A DNA stretch of 64,000 bases from an uncultured bacterium (lineage in GTDB: Bacteria; Verrucomicrobiota; Lentisphaeria; Victivallales; UBA1829), in the NCBI GenBank assembly GCA_902778895.1, contig CACYZF010000010.1:1-64000 (forward strand), in the 5' to 3' direction. The position numbers and the translations under genes are program-made. Shown here one piece after another: positions 43,277 through 52,015 of this stretch. Below the pieces are notes generated by a model. It was not told the origin of the DNA. It saw only the letters and a program-made list of their open reading frames with translations, and ran no database searches. Every line of letters starts with the position of its first letter. The stretch's first letter is position 1.

Positions 43277-45874
43277 ATGACAATCCGTCCCTTCCGAAAA
43301 TTCGCCGTCGCGGCTGCCGTCTGCTGCGCCGCAGTCCAGATGTCCTCGGCCGATCTTCAGGCCCAGACCGTGGAGCACACATCGTTCAACGGAAACCACC
43401 AGCTTTTCCTCACGCTCGTCAACAGGAATTCCCGGGTCCGTATCCTCGTCGACGATGCGGACTATACCTGCGTGAAAAAGGCCGCGGACATGTTCTGCTC
43501 CGACCTGAAAGCGATCACGGGACGCGAGGACGCCGCCAAGGTCGAGAACGAGCTCAGATACAGTACAAAAGAGGCCCTGGTCGTCGTCGGCACGCTCGGC
43601 CACAGCAAATTCATCGACCAGCTCGTCGAAAAAGGCAGGATCGACGTTTCGCAGATCAAAGGGAAATGGGAACACACCCTGACCGCCTGCGTTAGGAATC
43701 CGTTCAACAGCGGCGAAGACGCCCTCGTCATCGCTGGCAGCGACCGCCGCGCCGCCGCCTTCGGCCTCATGAAACTCTCCGAGGATTGCGGCATGTCTCC
43801 GTGGAACTGGTGGGCGGACGTCCCGCCGAACCGTGCCGAGTCCTATATCTTCTGGCCCAGCGCGGTCGACCGCGGCGAAACCAGCATAGGACGCATCGAC
43901 GCCCCGAAGGTGAAGTACCGCGGCATCTTCATCAACGACGAAGACTGGGCGCTTCATGAGTGGGCGAAGAACAACTTCGAAAAGGACGGCTTCGGGCGCA
44001 TCGGCCCCAAGACCAATGAAAAGATATTCGAGCTCATGCTCCGTCTCCGCATGAACTATTTCTGGCCCGCCATGCACGATGTGAGCGTCGAGTTCGGCGC
44101 GGTCCCGGAGAACCCGATCCTCGCCGACCAGTACGGCATCGTGATGGGCGCGAGCCACTGCGAGCCCATGCTCCGCAACAACTGCCACTGGAAAAAGGAG
44201 GACGGCGAGTGGAACTACATCACGAACCAGGCGAAGATCGACTCCTACTGGAAGGAAAGCGTAGACCAGCGCGGCGACAAGGAAGCCGTCTGGACGCTCG
44301 GCATCCGCGGCATCCACGACTCCGCCATGGCGGGCGCGAACACGATGGACGAGAAGAAGGCGCTCGTCTCCAAGGCCATCACGAACCAGCGCGCCATGCT
44401 CGACGCGGGCGTCAGCAAGGAATGGGGCACCGTCGCCCAGTGCTTCGTGCCGTACAAGGAAGTCCTCGCCATCTATGACGCCGGACTTGAGGTCCCCGAG
44501 GACGTTACGCTCGTCTGGGTCGACGACAACTACGGCTACATCCGCCGCCTCAGCAACCCCGAGGAGCAGAAGCGTTCCGGCGGCTCCGGCGTGTACTATC
44601 ATATCTCCTACTACGGCGGGCCGCACTCCTACTGCGAGCTGAACACCACCCCGCCCGGCCTGATGTACCTCGAACTCCTGAAGGCGTATAACAACAACAC
44701 GCGCGACCTGTGGGTGCTGAACGTCGGCGACCTCAAACTCATGGAGATCGGCGTCGACTACTTCGCCCGCCTCGCGTGGGATCCGACTCTTTCATCCGGC
44801 GGACAGGAAAACTCCGCGCTCCAGCAGGAACGCTTCTTCTCCCGTTTCCTTGCCAGGAACTTCCGCGGCGTCCCGGAAAGCGGCATCCAGGCCTGCTACA
44901 GGACGCTGGAACGCTACTTCTCGCTCGGATTCTTCCGCAAGCCCGAGGAAATGTCCATCACGTGGGCGAAGGACCTCCCAGACGCATACATCCCCGTGCT
45001 CAAAAACCTGTATGAAGAGCTGATCCAGTCCGCGCGGAAAGCCGAGGAGCAGATCCCCGACGCCGCCGCGAAGGACGCCTGGTTCGAACTCGCCGGATAC
45101 CAGGCGCAGTACCTCGGCAACGCCGGACTCATCTTCCTCGCCTGCCGCGAGGCTTCGAAACAGAATCAGGACCTCCGCGCCGCGGCCGAACCGTACATCA
45201 AGGCCATCGATGAAAACCGCGACCGCTTCGGCAGGCTCCACGACGGCAAATGGGCGGGATTCCTCCCCGACACCGTCCGCAACCGCACCACGAACAACGA
45301 ATGGTGGACGCACATGCAGTGGCCGTGGAACGACGGCCGCGGGTGGCATTTCGGAAACACCGACCACAGGAAGGGACTGGAACCCGGTCTTGCGCTCGTT
45401 GCGCCGGACAAAGTGAACAATTGGCTGACCTTCCGCGGCATCGGGGAGCTCGACCTGCTGTCCGGCAAGCCGTCCATACCCTCCCCCGGCTACGCGGAAA
45501 ACGGATTCTGCACCTTCTCGACCGACGTAACGCGCAAGGACATGAACAAGGACGACCAGACGCTGGAATACACGTTCAACACGGAAAAGGCCGAGGCGAA
45601 CGCGCTCGTCGACTTCCTGCCCTCCTATGAACTTTACCCCGGCAGCAAGGCCCGTATCGCCGTCCTCCTGAACGGCGAGGAGATCCAGACCGTCAGCGTG
45701 CCGAACTCCGACAGTCTCAAGGAGGAAAATGGTCCGCGCAGCACGCTCATCCTCGACAACTTCGCCCGCGTGGTCGTCCCGCTGAAGGACCTCAAGAAAG
45801 GCCGGAATGTCTTCACGATCCGCGCCGTCGATCCCGGCGTCTCCATCCGCGCGGTCTACCTGCCGAACAAGTAA
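43277..45874 (+). CDS. Exported GH115-like alpha-glucuronidase
   Basis: 865 residues. Signal peptide (MTIRPFRKFAVAAAVCCAAV.., cleavage near SSADLQA). The GH115 plan is clear: N-terminal domain with LVIAGSDRRAAAFGLMKLSE and WNWWADVPP, a central TIM barrel with VKYRGIFINDEDWALHEWAK, RLRMNYFWPAMHD and VWVDDNYGYIRRLSNPEEQK, then a helical domain and a C-terminal beta domain (TLEYTFNTEKAEANALVDFL). GH115 enzymes remove (4-O-methyl-)glucuronic acid from xylan. AAGGAG precedes the ATG. It complements the GH43, CE1-like and GH3 enzymes of this window for glucuronoarabinoxylan use. Confidence 0.92.
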   Translation: MTIRPFRKFAVAAAVCCAAVQMSSADLQAQTVEHTSFNGNHQLFLTLVNRNSRVRILVDDADYTCVKKAADMFCSDLKAITGREDAAKVENELRYSTKEALVVVGTLGHSKFIDQLVEKGRIDVSQIKGKWEHTLTACVRNPFNSGEDALVIAGSDRRAAAFGLMKLSEDCGMSPWNWWADVPPNRAESYIFWPSAVDRGETSIGRIDAPKVKYRGIFINDEDWALHEWAKNNFEKDGFGRIGPKTNEKIFELMLRLRMNYFWPAMHDVSVEFGAVPENPILADQYGIVMGASHCEPMLRNNCHWKKEDGEWNYITNQAKIDSYWKESVDQRGDKEAVWTLGIRGIHDSAMAGANTMDEKKALVSKAITNQRAMLDAGVSKEWGTVAQCFVPYKEVLAIYDAGLEVPEDVTLVWVDDNYGYIRRLSNPEEQKRSGGSGVYYHISYYGGPHSYCELNTTPPGLMYLELLKAYNNNTRDLWVLNVGDLKLMEIGVDYFARLAWDPTLSSGGQENSALQQERFFSRFLARNFRGVPESGIQACYRTLERYFSLGFFRKPEEMSITWAKDLPDAYIPVLKNLYEELIQSARKAEEQIPDAAAKDAWFELAGYQAQYLGNAGLIFLACREASKQNQDLRAAAEPYIKAIDENRDRFGRLHDGKWAGFLPDTVRNRTTNNEWWTHMQWPWNDGRGWHFGNTDHRKGLEPGLALVAPDKVNNWLTFRGIGELDLLSGKPSIPSPGYAENGFCTFSTDVTRKDMNKDDQTLEYTFNTEKAEANALVDFLPSYELYPGSKARIAVLLNGEEIQTVSVPNSDSLKEENGPRSTLILDNFARVVVPLKDLKKGRNVFTIRAVDPGVSIRAVYLPNK

Positions 45875-45914
45875 CCGCCCTGTTCAAACAGGCATTATCT
45901 CAAAAAAAAGATAT

Positions 45915-45950
45915 GCCGGCGTCCGCACAACAACGGACGCCGGCTTTTTT
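45915..45950 (+). terminator. Terminator of the GH115 gene (twin 1)
   Basis: GCCGGCGTCCG and CGGACGCCGGC form an 11-bp stem, then TTTTTT. Nearly identical to the terminator at 46511-46550. Confidence 0.9.
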
Positions 45951-45970
45951 CTGTTTTTGCGGTTTTTCAC

Positions 45971-45999
45971 TTGAAATAATCCAACGTTGGGTTTATATT
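45971..45999 (+). promoter_or_regulatory. Promoter of the DUF2442 gene with a palindromic spacer
   Basis: TTGAAA (45971-45976), 17-nt spacer, TATATT (45994-45999). The spacer contains the perfect 10-bp palindrome CCAACGTTGG (45981-45990), a likely operator. Confidence 0.65.
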
Positions 46000-46033
46000 A
46001 TTCAAACACATCGCGAACCGGAGGTCAAACGAA

Positions 46034-46483
46034 ATGAACAGCTTTGCCGAGATGCTTGGGATCAGTACATCGGAGAATAAGACTTGCTTCCTCGGGACGA
46101 CCGACGAGGGCATGGCGATCCTGGTCAACGGAAAGGATTACTTCCTGCGCTATGCGGATTTCCCGTGGTTCGAATACTGTGGTGCGACGGAGCTGCGCGA
46201 CCTCACGGCGGACCGCTGGGGCGTGTACTGGAACACCATCGGCATCGACCTGCCGATCGAAGCGTTGGAGCACCCGGAGAAGTTCCCGGAAAAGATTTCC
46301 GTGGAATCCTGGCTGAAGGCGAGAAGCCGCAGCGCCGCCCGGATCATGGGTCAGGTCAAATCGGCACGAAAAGCCGCCGCGAGCCGCCGCAACGGATTGA
46401 AGGGCGGACGTCCGCACAAGAAGGAAACCGCGCCTCGCCGTTCGACCGCGGCAAAACGTCTTTCCAAGCACGAATCCGCCTGA
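46034..46483 (+). CDS. DUF2442-domain protein with basic C-terminus
   Basis: 149 residues. Residues about 25-95 match the DUF2442 pattern: VNGKDYFLRYADFPWFEYCG, ELRDLTADRWGVYWNTIGID and LPIEALEHPEKFP. The C-terminal 50 residues are strongly basic (SARKAAASRRNGLKGGRPHK), which could contact nucleic acid. DUF2442 proteins often sit in toxin-antitoxin-like pairs; no partner is adjacent here. The promoter has a palindrome in its spacer, suggesting self-control, and the gene lies between two near-identical terminators like a cassette. CGGAGG precedes the ATG. Confidence 0.8.
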   Translation: MNSFAEMLGISTSENKTCFLGTTDEGMAILVNGKDYFLRYADFPWFEYCGATELRDLTADRWGVYWNTIGIDLPIEALEHPEKFPEKISVESWLKARSRSAARIMGQVKSARKAAASRRNGLKGGRPHKKETAPRRSTAAKRLSKHESA

Positions 46484-46510
46484 AACAGCTTTCAGACTTT
46501 ATAAAAACAT

Positions 46511-46550
46511 GCCGGCGTCCGTACAACAACGGGCGCCGGCTTTTTCGTGT
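46511..46550. terminator. Terminator of the DUF2442 gene (twin 2)
   Basis: GCCGGCGTCCG pairs with CGGGCGCCGGC, then TTTTT. It differs from twin 1 at two positions over about 33 bp and also serves the convergent minus-strand operon. Confidence 0.85.
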
Positions 46551-46568
46551 TTTCTTTTGGAAAAAGGA

Positions 46569-47153
46569 TCAGAGAGGCTTTACCGTGAAGACCTCGGCAT
46601 TGAGCTCGGTCGTAACGACCGGAGTGCCTTTGTCGAGCGCGACGTCGGAGAAAGCCGTGATCTCGCGCGTGGAGTCGCCGAGATCAAGCACGACCTTGCC
46701 GCGTCCGCCCGCCGGGATGGCGAGGTACACGGTGCCTTTTTTGCCCACAAGCGACGCGTTGGCGCGCGTGCCGCTCTGCTGGAGCTTCAGGATGGACATG
46801 ATGAGATAGGCGACGATGACCATGGTCACGAGGCCGCAGCCGATGGCGATTCCGAAACCTTTCCAGCCGTGTTCGCCGAACACCACGCCGCCCCAGCCGA
46901 ACATGGCGAGGAAGGCCAGGATGGAGCGGAAGGAGATCAGTTTGAAGTCGAAGATGCCGGAATCGGGGTGGACGATGTCGATCTCGCCGTCCATGTCCAC
47001 GTCGACGTCGCCGGATTCAGCGCCGCCCATCCCGAAGAGGGCCGCGATGGCCGTGATGGCGAAGATCGCGGACCCGCCGATGGCGAATCCCCAATAGACG
47101 GACATCATGCCGCCGCCGTTCACAAACTCGTTGATAGAACCAAGAACGATCAT
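46569..47153 (-). CDS. NfeD/YqiJ-like inner-membrane protein
   Basis: 194 residues. Three or four membrane helices (SVYWGFAIGGSAIFAITAIA, SILAFLAMFGWGGVVFGEHG, GIAIGCGLVTMVIVAYLIMS) with a loop rich in Asp/Glu (GDVDVDMDGEIDIVHPDSG), then a C-terminal OB-like NfeD domain (ASLVGKKGTVYLAIPAGGRG, PVVTTELNAEVFTVKPL). YqiJ/NfeD proteins usually act with flotillin-like scaffolds, but none is adjacent. It has a strong AGGAGG site. Last gene of the ctp-lipoprotein-proC-nfeD operon. Confidence 0.72.
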   Translation of the reverse strand: MIVLGSINEFVNGGGMMSVYWGFAIGGSAIFAITAIAALFGMGGAESGDVDVDMDGEIDIVHPDSGIFDFKLISFRSILAFLAMFGWGGVVFGEHGWKGFGIAIGCGLVTMVIVAYLIMSILKLQQSGTRANASLVGKKGTVYLAIPAGGRGKVVLDLGDSTREITAFSDVALDKGTPVVTTELNAEVFTVKPL

Positions 47154-47205
47154 ATTTGCCTCCTTGTCTCCCCCGGAAAGGGATGATTTGTTTTCCTGAT
47201 GCTTG

Positions 47206-48027
47206 TTACTTGCGGCCGAGCTCGGCGGAACGTTCCGCCGCCGCGATCACGCAGTTCTCCACGATGCCGCGGAATCCCGCGACGTCAAGCACGTGGATAC
47301 CGCGCGCCGTGGTGCCGTTCGGCGTGATGACCGCGTTGCGCAGGGCGGAGATCGCCTGCGGGTCGCGTTTGCACATCTCGGCGGTGCCGAGCACGGTCTG
47401 AATGGCGGATTCGACAGCCAGGTCGCGCGGCAGGCCGCAGTACACGCCGCCCTCGGCGAGGCCGAGGATGAACTCCATCACGAACGCCGGGCCGCTTCCG
47501 CTCAGGCCGGTCACGGCGTCGAGCAGAGACTCCGGCACCTCGCGGACGAGGCCGAAACTGGACAGGATTTCATTGGCGCTGTCGCGGTCGGCCGCTGTGG
47601 CCTTCGGCGACATGGTGAAACACGTCATGCCCTGCTGAACGAGCGCGGGCGTGTTCGGCATCACGCGGACGATGCGGTTCGTGGCCGCGAGCGCCGCGAG
47701 GGATTCGAGCTTGAGCCCGGCGACGATCGAGATCAGGAGCTTGCCGCGGAGGGCGGAACCGGCCTCCTTGAGCGCGACCGGGGCGACCTGCGGCTTCACG
47801 GCCAGCAGGACGGTCGAGGCGTCCTTCAGGGCGTCAGCGAGCATCGCGGCGGTCTTGCAGCCCGTGGCGGCGGTGAACTTCTTCGCGGCGGCGGGGCTCA
47901 CGTCGTATGCGAGGATGGACGAGGCGGGGACGCCCTTGGAAACGAGGGAAACGGTGATCGCGGTCGCCATCTTGCCTGCGCCGATGACCGCGATACGGGA
48001 TGTTTTCTTGCTGACTGTCTTTTTCAT
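47206..48027 (-). CDS. proC: Pyrroline-5-carboxylate reductase
   Basis: 273 residues. NAD(P)-binding start RIAVIGAGKMATAITVSLVS, then VLLAVKPQVAPVALKEAG, LISIVAGLKLESL, RVMPNTPALVQQGMT and the substrate-binding region AVTGLSGSGPAFVMEFILGL, ending with NGTTARGIHVLDVAGFRG. It makes proline from P5C in the cytoplasm. ATG 48027 with GAGGTG upstream is preferred to a GTG at 48036. It lies 18 bp after a lipoprotein gene in a four-gene operon with no metabolic link. Confidence 0.95.
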   Translation of the reverse strand: MKKTVSKKTSRIAVIGAGKMATAITVSLVSKGVPASSILAYDVSPAAAKKFTAATGCKTAAMLADALKDASTVLLAVKPQVAPVALKEAGSALRGKLLISIVAGLKLESLAALAATNRIVRVMPNTPALVQQGMTCFTMSPKATAADRDSANEILSSFGLVREVPESLLDAVTGLSGSGPAFVMEFILGLAEGGVYCGLPRDLAVESAIQTVLGTAEMCKRDPQAISALRNAVITPNGTTARGIHVLDVAGFRGIVENCVIAAAERSAELGRK

Positions 48028-48045
48028 GCTGTGCACCTCAAAGGA

Positions 48046-48621
48046 TTAAAGGACAAGGATGTCCGAAACGACGTTCCGGGTGAAGATGATGCGCTTGCCG
48101 ACCAGATACTCCGTCCAGAAGCACCAGGTATCCAGCGCGGGCGACGGCGTGCGGAACGCGCACGGCGGACCGAATGCCAGTTCGACTTCCTGCCGGGTCA
48201 TGCCCTTCTCCACGATGCCGGCTTTCAGCTTCTCGATCGTGAGCGCACGGATGCCGACCGTGAGATCGGATTCGTTCTTCGTGGAGAAGAGCTCGCGGAC
48301 ATAGTCCTCGGCGGACATCATGCGATACTCGTTGGAGTATTTGATGCGGAAATCGCGCTTGTCCTTCACCGTGGTGAAGCAGATCTCGCGGTCGGAAGCG
48401 GACGTGATGACGACCTCCGTGCCGAACGGCAGGATCTCGCCGTTGAGCATGTTCAGCGTGTCCATCCGCATCGGGTCGGTGTACCACAGGTTGTAACGGG
48501 TGTAGATCGGGGCCTGTTCCGGGATTTGCAGCACCTCGGAAACGATCATCTCGTGGGCGCAGCCGCAGAGCGCGAACACGGCGGCGAACAGGAAAAGGGA
48601 AAGGCAATGGCGAAGTCTCAT
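48046..48621 (-). CDS. Lipoprotein with BamE/SmpA-like motif
   Basis: 191 residues. Signal sequence with a good lipobox (VFALCGC-AHE). The middle is strand-rich (LPFGTEVVITSASDREICFT). Near the C-terminus AGIVEKGMTRQEVELAFGPP recalls the KGMTxxEVxxxLGxP motif of BamE/SmpA-type outer-membrane lipoproteins and is followed by a short sheet (DTWCFWTEYLVGKRIIF). It is probably anchored in the outer membrane. It lies 4 bp after ctp and is therefore coupled to it. Confidence 0.65.
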   Translation of the reverse strand: MRLRHCLSLFLFAAVFALCGCAHEMIVSEVLQIPEQAPIYTRYNLWYTDPMRMDTLNMLNGEILPFGTEVVITSASDREICFTTVKDKRDFRIKYSNEYRMMSAEDYVRELFSTKNESDLTVGIRALTIEKLKAGIVEKGMTRQEVELAFGPPCAFRTPSPALDTWCFWTEYLVGKRIIFTRNVVSDILVL

Positions 48622-48625
48622 GATG

Positions 48626-49948
48626 TTATTTCCTTGTTGTGGAATTGGTTTCGGATGCGGGGGCGGATTCCTTCACGGACTCCAGGACCGAGGCGCTGCG
48701 GAGGATCTCGACGGCGCGTTCCAGCTGGACGTCGCGGACGCCGTCCGCCAGCCCGGGGTCGATCACGCCGGGATAGTCGTTCAACTGGGCGTAGAACGCC
48801 TGCTGCCTCTGCGGCGGGATCTCGACCGTGATGTCGGGCTGGAGCCCGATGCCGTGGATGGGCGTATGCGACGGCGTGAAGTAGTGCGCCACGGTGATGC
48901 GGAGCGCGCCGAGGTCGCCGATGGGCATGATGTTCTGCGCGGAACCCTTGCCGAACGTCTTTTCCCCGAGCACGACCACGCGTTTCAGGTCGCGCAGAGC
49001 GGAGGCGGAGAGCTCGGCGGCGCTGGCGGAATTGCCGTTCACGAGCAGGATCACCGGGAGATTGTAGTATTTCGTACAGTTCACCGTCTTGTAGGTCTGG
49101 TTCTTGGAGGGGTCGCGCCATTCGAGCGTGACGAGCGTCTGGTCCTCCTTCACGAACCGGCTGCACACCTCGACCGCGCTGTCCACGATGCCGCCGGGGT
49201 TGTTCCGCAGGTCGATGACCAGCGAAGTCATGCCCTCCGCGGAGAGCTTGGCAAGCGCGGAATCCAGGCGGCCCGGCGTATCGCGCGAGAACTGGAGAAT
49301 GCGGAGATAACCGATGCCGCCGCTGTCCGGCAGGATATGCGCACCGACCACGCTCGGCACTTCGACCGTGCCGCGGACCACGTGCATGGAGAGTTCGTCC
49401 TTCACGCCCGCGCGCCGCACGCCGAGTTCGACCGTGGTGCCGACCTCGCCGCGAAGCATACCGATGCAGTCGGAGAGTTTGAGCTTGTTCAGGTCCTGTC
49501 CGTTGATCTTCACGATCACGTCGCCGGCCTTGATCCCGGCCTTCTCCGCGGGGCCGTCCTCCGTGACGCTCACAATCTCAAGCATGCCGTTCCGGGTGGA
49601 CAGCGTGACGCCGACGCCGCCGAACTGCGCGGAAAAATCCTTCTGCGTCTCCTCGAACGACTGCGGCGTCTCGAAGTTGCTGAACCGGTCGAGGTCCTGC
49701 ATCACGCCGCGCAGCGCCGAACGGAACATGTCGCGGTAGTTCGTCTTGCTCCCGTCCACGTAGTGCGAACGAAGCAGCGACAGCCCGTACAGGAACGTGA
49801 TCATTTCCTTGCACGCGTCGTCGTCCAGCCGGATATCGGGGAGCGGCTGCTGCGGATTCTGCGCGGGCATGGGGACAGACTCGTCCGCATGCGCGAAAAG
49901 ACCGGCCGTCATGGACAGCAGGATCAGGATCATCTGGAATCGTTTCAT
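48626..49948 (-). CDS. ctp: S41 family C-terminal processing peptidase
   Basis: 440 residues. Signal peptide (MKRFQMILILLSMTAGLFAH), then helices, a PDZ domain (about 115-190: FGGVGVTLSTRNGMLEIVSV, GIKAGDVIVKINGQDL) and the S41 core. The catalytic Ser is in LVNGNSASAAELSASALRD and the Lys in VLGEKTFGKGSAQNIMPIG. Such proteases trim or degrade periplasmic proteins. GAGG lies upstream of ATG 49948. First gene of the operon with a BamE-like lipoprotein, which suggests an envelope quality-control role (inference). Confidence 0.92.
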   Translation of the reverse strand: MKRFQMILILLSMTAGLFAHADESVPMPAQNPQQPLPDIRLDDDACKEMITFLYGLSLLRSHYVDGSKTNYRDMFRSALRGVMQDLDRFSNFETPQSFEETQKDFSAQFGGVGVTLSTRNGMLEIVSVTEDGPAEKAGIKAGDVIVKINGQDLNKLKLSDCIGMLRGEVGTTVELGVRRAGVKDELSMHVVRGTVEVPSVVGAHILPDSGGIGYLRILQFSRDTPGRLDSALAKLSAEGMTSLVIDLRNNPGGIVDSAVEVCSRFVKEDQTLVTLEWRDPSKNQTYKTVNCTKYYNLPVILLVNGNSASAAELSASALRDLKRVVVLGEKTFGKGSAQNIMPIGDLGALRITVAHYFTPSHTPIHGIGLQPDITVEIPPQRQQAFYAQLNDYPGVIDPGLADGVRDVQLERAVEILRSASVLESVKESAPASETNSTTRK

Positions 49949-50140
49949 CGAATCGCCTCGTATCGTGAACAAAAACTTTATCACAATAATCTAATGCCTT
50001 TTCCCCCGACTTTCAAATCATTTTTGCAAAAAAACGGGGTCTTTTTGACCGCACGCACGCAGGCAATCCGGCAGGAGGACGGATCCGAGGCAGGAAAGAC
50101 GGAGGGAAACAAGGCGGAAGCGAGGCCGGAAGATGCCGGA

Positions 50141-51673
50141 TCAGTCGAACATCCTGCGCCTGGCGGAGAACGATTCGGACACGCCGTCGGAGGGGAAACG
50201 CCTCGTGAGGCGGCGCGCCAGGATCATCGCGATCGTGCCGGCCAGCACGTCGGACCCCATCTGTGTGGAGAGCAGCATCGTCAACGCCGCATCCTCGTTT
50301 CCGGTCAGACGGAAGAACAGAAGGACCAGCAGGGAGAGCGGCACCAGGAATCCGAGGATGCGCATCACGTTCAGCATCGCCGCGGCCAGCGGACGTCCGC
50401 ATCCGGTGAAGAAGAACCCGGAATAACGGTGGACCTCCAGGAACGCGAATCCCCACGGCAGGATCCGCAGCGCGAACGTCATCACGGCGCGCATTTCGAC
50501 CTTGTCGGGATCCGCCAGGAACTTGTCGGCGATCCAGGGCGCGAAGAGGAAGAAGATCACCGACATCGTCATCAGGTAGAAGAACGCAAAACGCATGGCG
50601 AAACGCCGACAGCCGTTGATGCGGCTGTACAGGCGCGCGCCGTAGTTCTGCCCGATCATCGGCATCAGGGACACGCCCAGGGACATCGGGAAGAAGAATG
50701 CGATCACCTGGACACGCTGCGCCGCCGTGATCGCGCCGATCACCACGTCGCCGAAATGCGACGTGATCCAGGTCATGATGAACTGCCCGATCGGCAGCAT
50801 CAGCGAACCGAGGCACGCCGGAATCGCGAACGAAACGATGCGTTTCCACAGGCTCGCCAGCTTCGCAAACCGGATGGCGCGGAAACGGATCAGATGATGT
50901 TTTTTCCAGAGGATGGCCAGCACCGGAGTCGTGCCGATGACCTGCGCCGTCACGGTCGCCCAGGCCGCGCCGACCACGCCCAGCCCGAATCCGACCGGGA
51001 TGCCGCAGATTTCCTTCTGAAACATATACAGCGGATCCAGGAACGCGTTGGAGGCCAGCCCCAGCACCATCGTCGCGCTCGCCATCTTCGAATCGTTGGC
51101 GGTCACCAGCAGGTTGTTTCCGCTCATGCCGAGCGCCGAGGACACGCACGCCCAGAACCAGATATCCATGTACTTCGTAGCCAGTTGTGTCGCTTCGGGC
51201 GAAGCATGCATCACGTTTCGGTACACGGCGCGAGTGACGAGCGGACCGATAATGGCGAACGACAGGGAGACGAGCGTGATCAGAAAGAGTCCCGTGCTCA
51301 CGAGCTGTTCCGCGCGCCAGCGGCGTTTCCCGCCGAGCGACTGCGCAGTCGTGGTCATCACGCCGGCGGAAAGCCCGTGGAAGAAGCATCCGCAGATCAT
51401 CACGAGCGGCGCGGTCAGGCCGATGGCCGCCATCGGGGCGTCGCCGTCCAGCCGCCCCACGAAGTACGCATCGACCAGGTTGTACCCGCTGATCGTGAGC
51501 GTACCGGGCAGCATCACGAGCGCCGTGCGCAGCATCGTGCCTGCGATCGGCCCCTTCGTATAGGTTTCGTTGTCGCCCTTCCGTCCGCGGATCAGCCCGA
51601 AAAGACGCCTGAAGAACTCCATCGGGCCGGTCTTTTTGTGAGGAACGCCGGACGCCTGTTGATTGGATGCCAT
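50141..51673 (-). CDS. MATE-family efflux transporter
   Basis: 510 residues with about 12 membrane helices in two similar halves. Family features: MLRTALVMLPGTLTISGYNL, VDAYFVGRLDGDAPMAAIGL, CFFHGLSAGVMTTTAQSLGG, and in the second half IPACLGSLMLPIGQFIMTWI and GVSLMPMIGQNYGARLYSRI. MATE proteins expel drugs or metabolites against H+ or Na+. The ribosome site is weak. A promoter is at 51725-51752. Transported compound unknown. Confidence 0.9.
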   Translation of the reverse strand: MASNQQASGVPHKKTGPMEFFRRLFGLIRGRKGDNETYTKGPIAGTMLRTALVMLPGTLTISGYNLVDAYFVGRLDGDAPMAAIGLTAPLVMICGCFFHGLSAGVMTTTAQSLGGKRRWRAEQLVSTGLFLITLVSLSFAIIGPLVTRAVYRNVMHASPEATQLATKYMDIWFWACVSSALGMSGNNLLVTANDSKMASATMVLGLASNAFLDPLYMFQKEICGIPVGFGLGVVGAAWATVTAQVIGTTPVLAILWKKHHLIRFRAIRFAKLASLWKRIVSFAIPACLGSLMLPIGQFIMTWITSHFGDVVIGAITAAQRVQVIAFFFPMSLGVSLMPMIGQNYGARLYSRINGCRRFAMRFAFFYLMTMSVIFFLFAPWIADKFLADPDKVEMRAVMTFALRILPWGFAFLEVHRYSGFFFTGCGRPLAAAMLNVMRILGFLVPLSLLVLLFFRLTGNEDAALTMLLSTQMGSDVLAGTIAMILARRLTRRFPSDGVSESFSARRRMFD

Positions 51674-51724
51674 AATGATCGGAAAAAAAGAGGAAAATGG
51701 TTACGGAAAAAATTATGAACATAT

Positions 51725-51752
51725 AATATATATGTTTTTTCCCATTTTTCAA
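51725..51752 (-). promoter_or_regulatory. Promoter of the MATE gene
   Basis: TTGAAA (51752-51747), 16-nt spacer, TATATT (51730-51725) on the minus strand. The rest of the 342-bp gap 51674-52015 is AT-rich leader DNA; TTGCAC..TATAAC at 51965-51991 is a weak candidate for the plus-strand ABC operon (15-nt spacer). Confidence 0.6.
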
Positions 51753-52015
51753 TTAATATCCAAAATAATCCGGCAAAGAAATCCCGTTTTTTCCGGCCCC
51801 TGCCCCGAACAAAACGTTTCAGAAACCGCTTTTATCACGCGGAATCAACGCGCATCTTCACGTTAATCTTACGTTATTTTCAGCTTTTTCCGCAAAGGCT
51901 GCTTGATTTTTTTAGAATAAAAGATTATAGTTTTCCGTTTGCGCACTGCCGCGGACCTATTCCTTTGCACATAGTTAATCCAAAATATAACACAACAAAA
52001 GGAGTTTAACCCTTC

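Noticed and set aside
48620..51718. Open frame of 1032 codons on the plus strand
   Set aside because: Antisense shadow of ctp and the MATE gene; Arg/His/Asp-rich with no recognisable domain.
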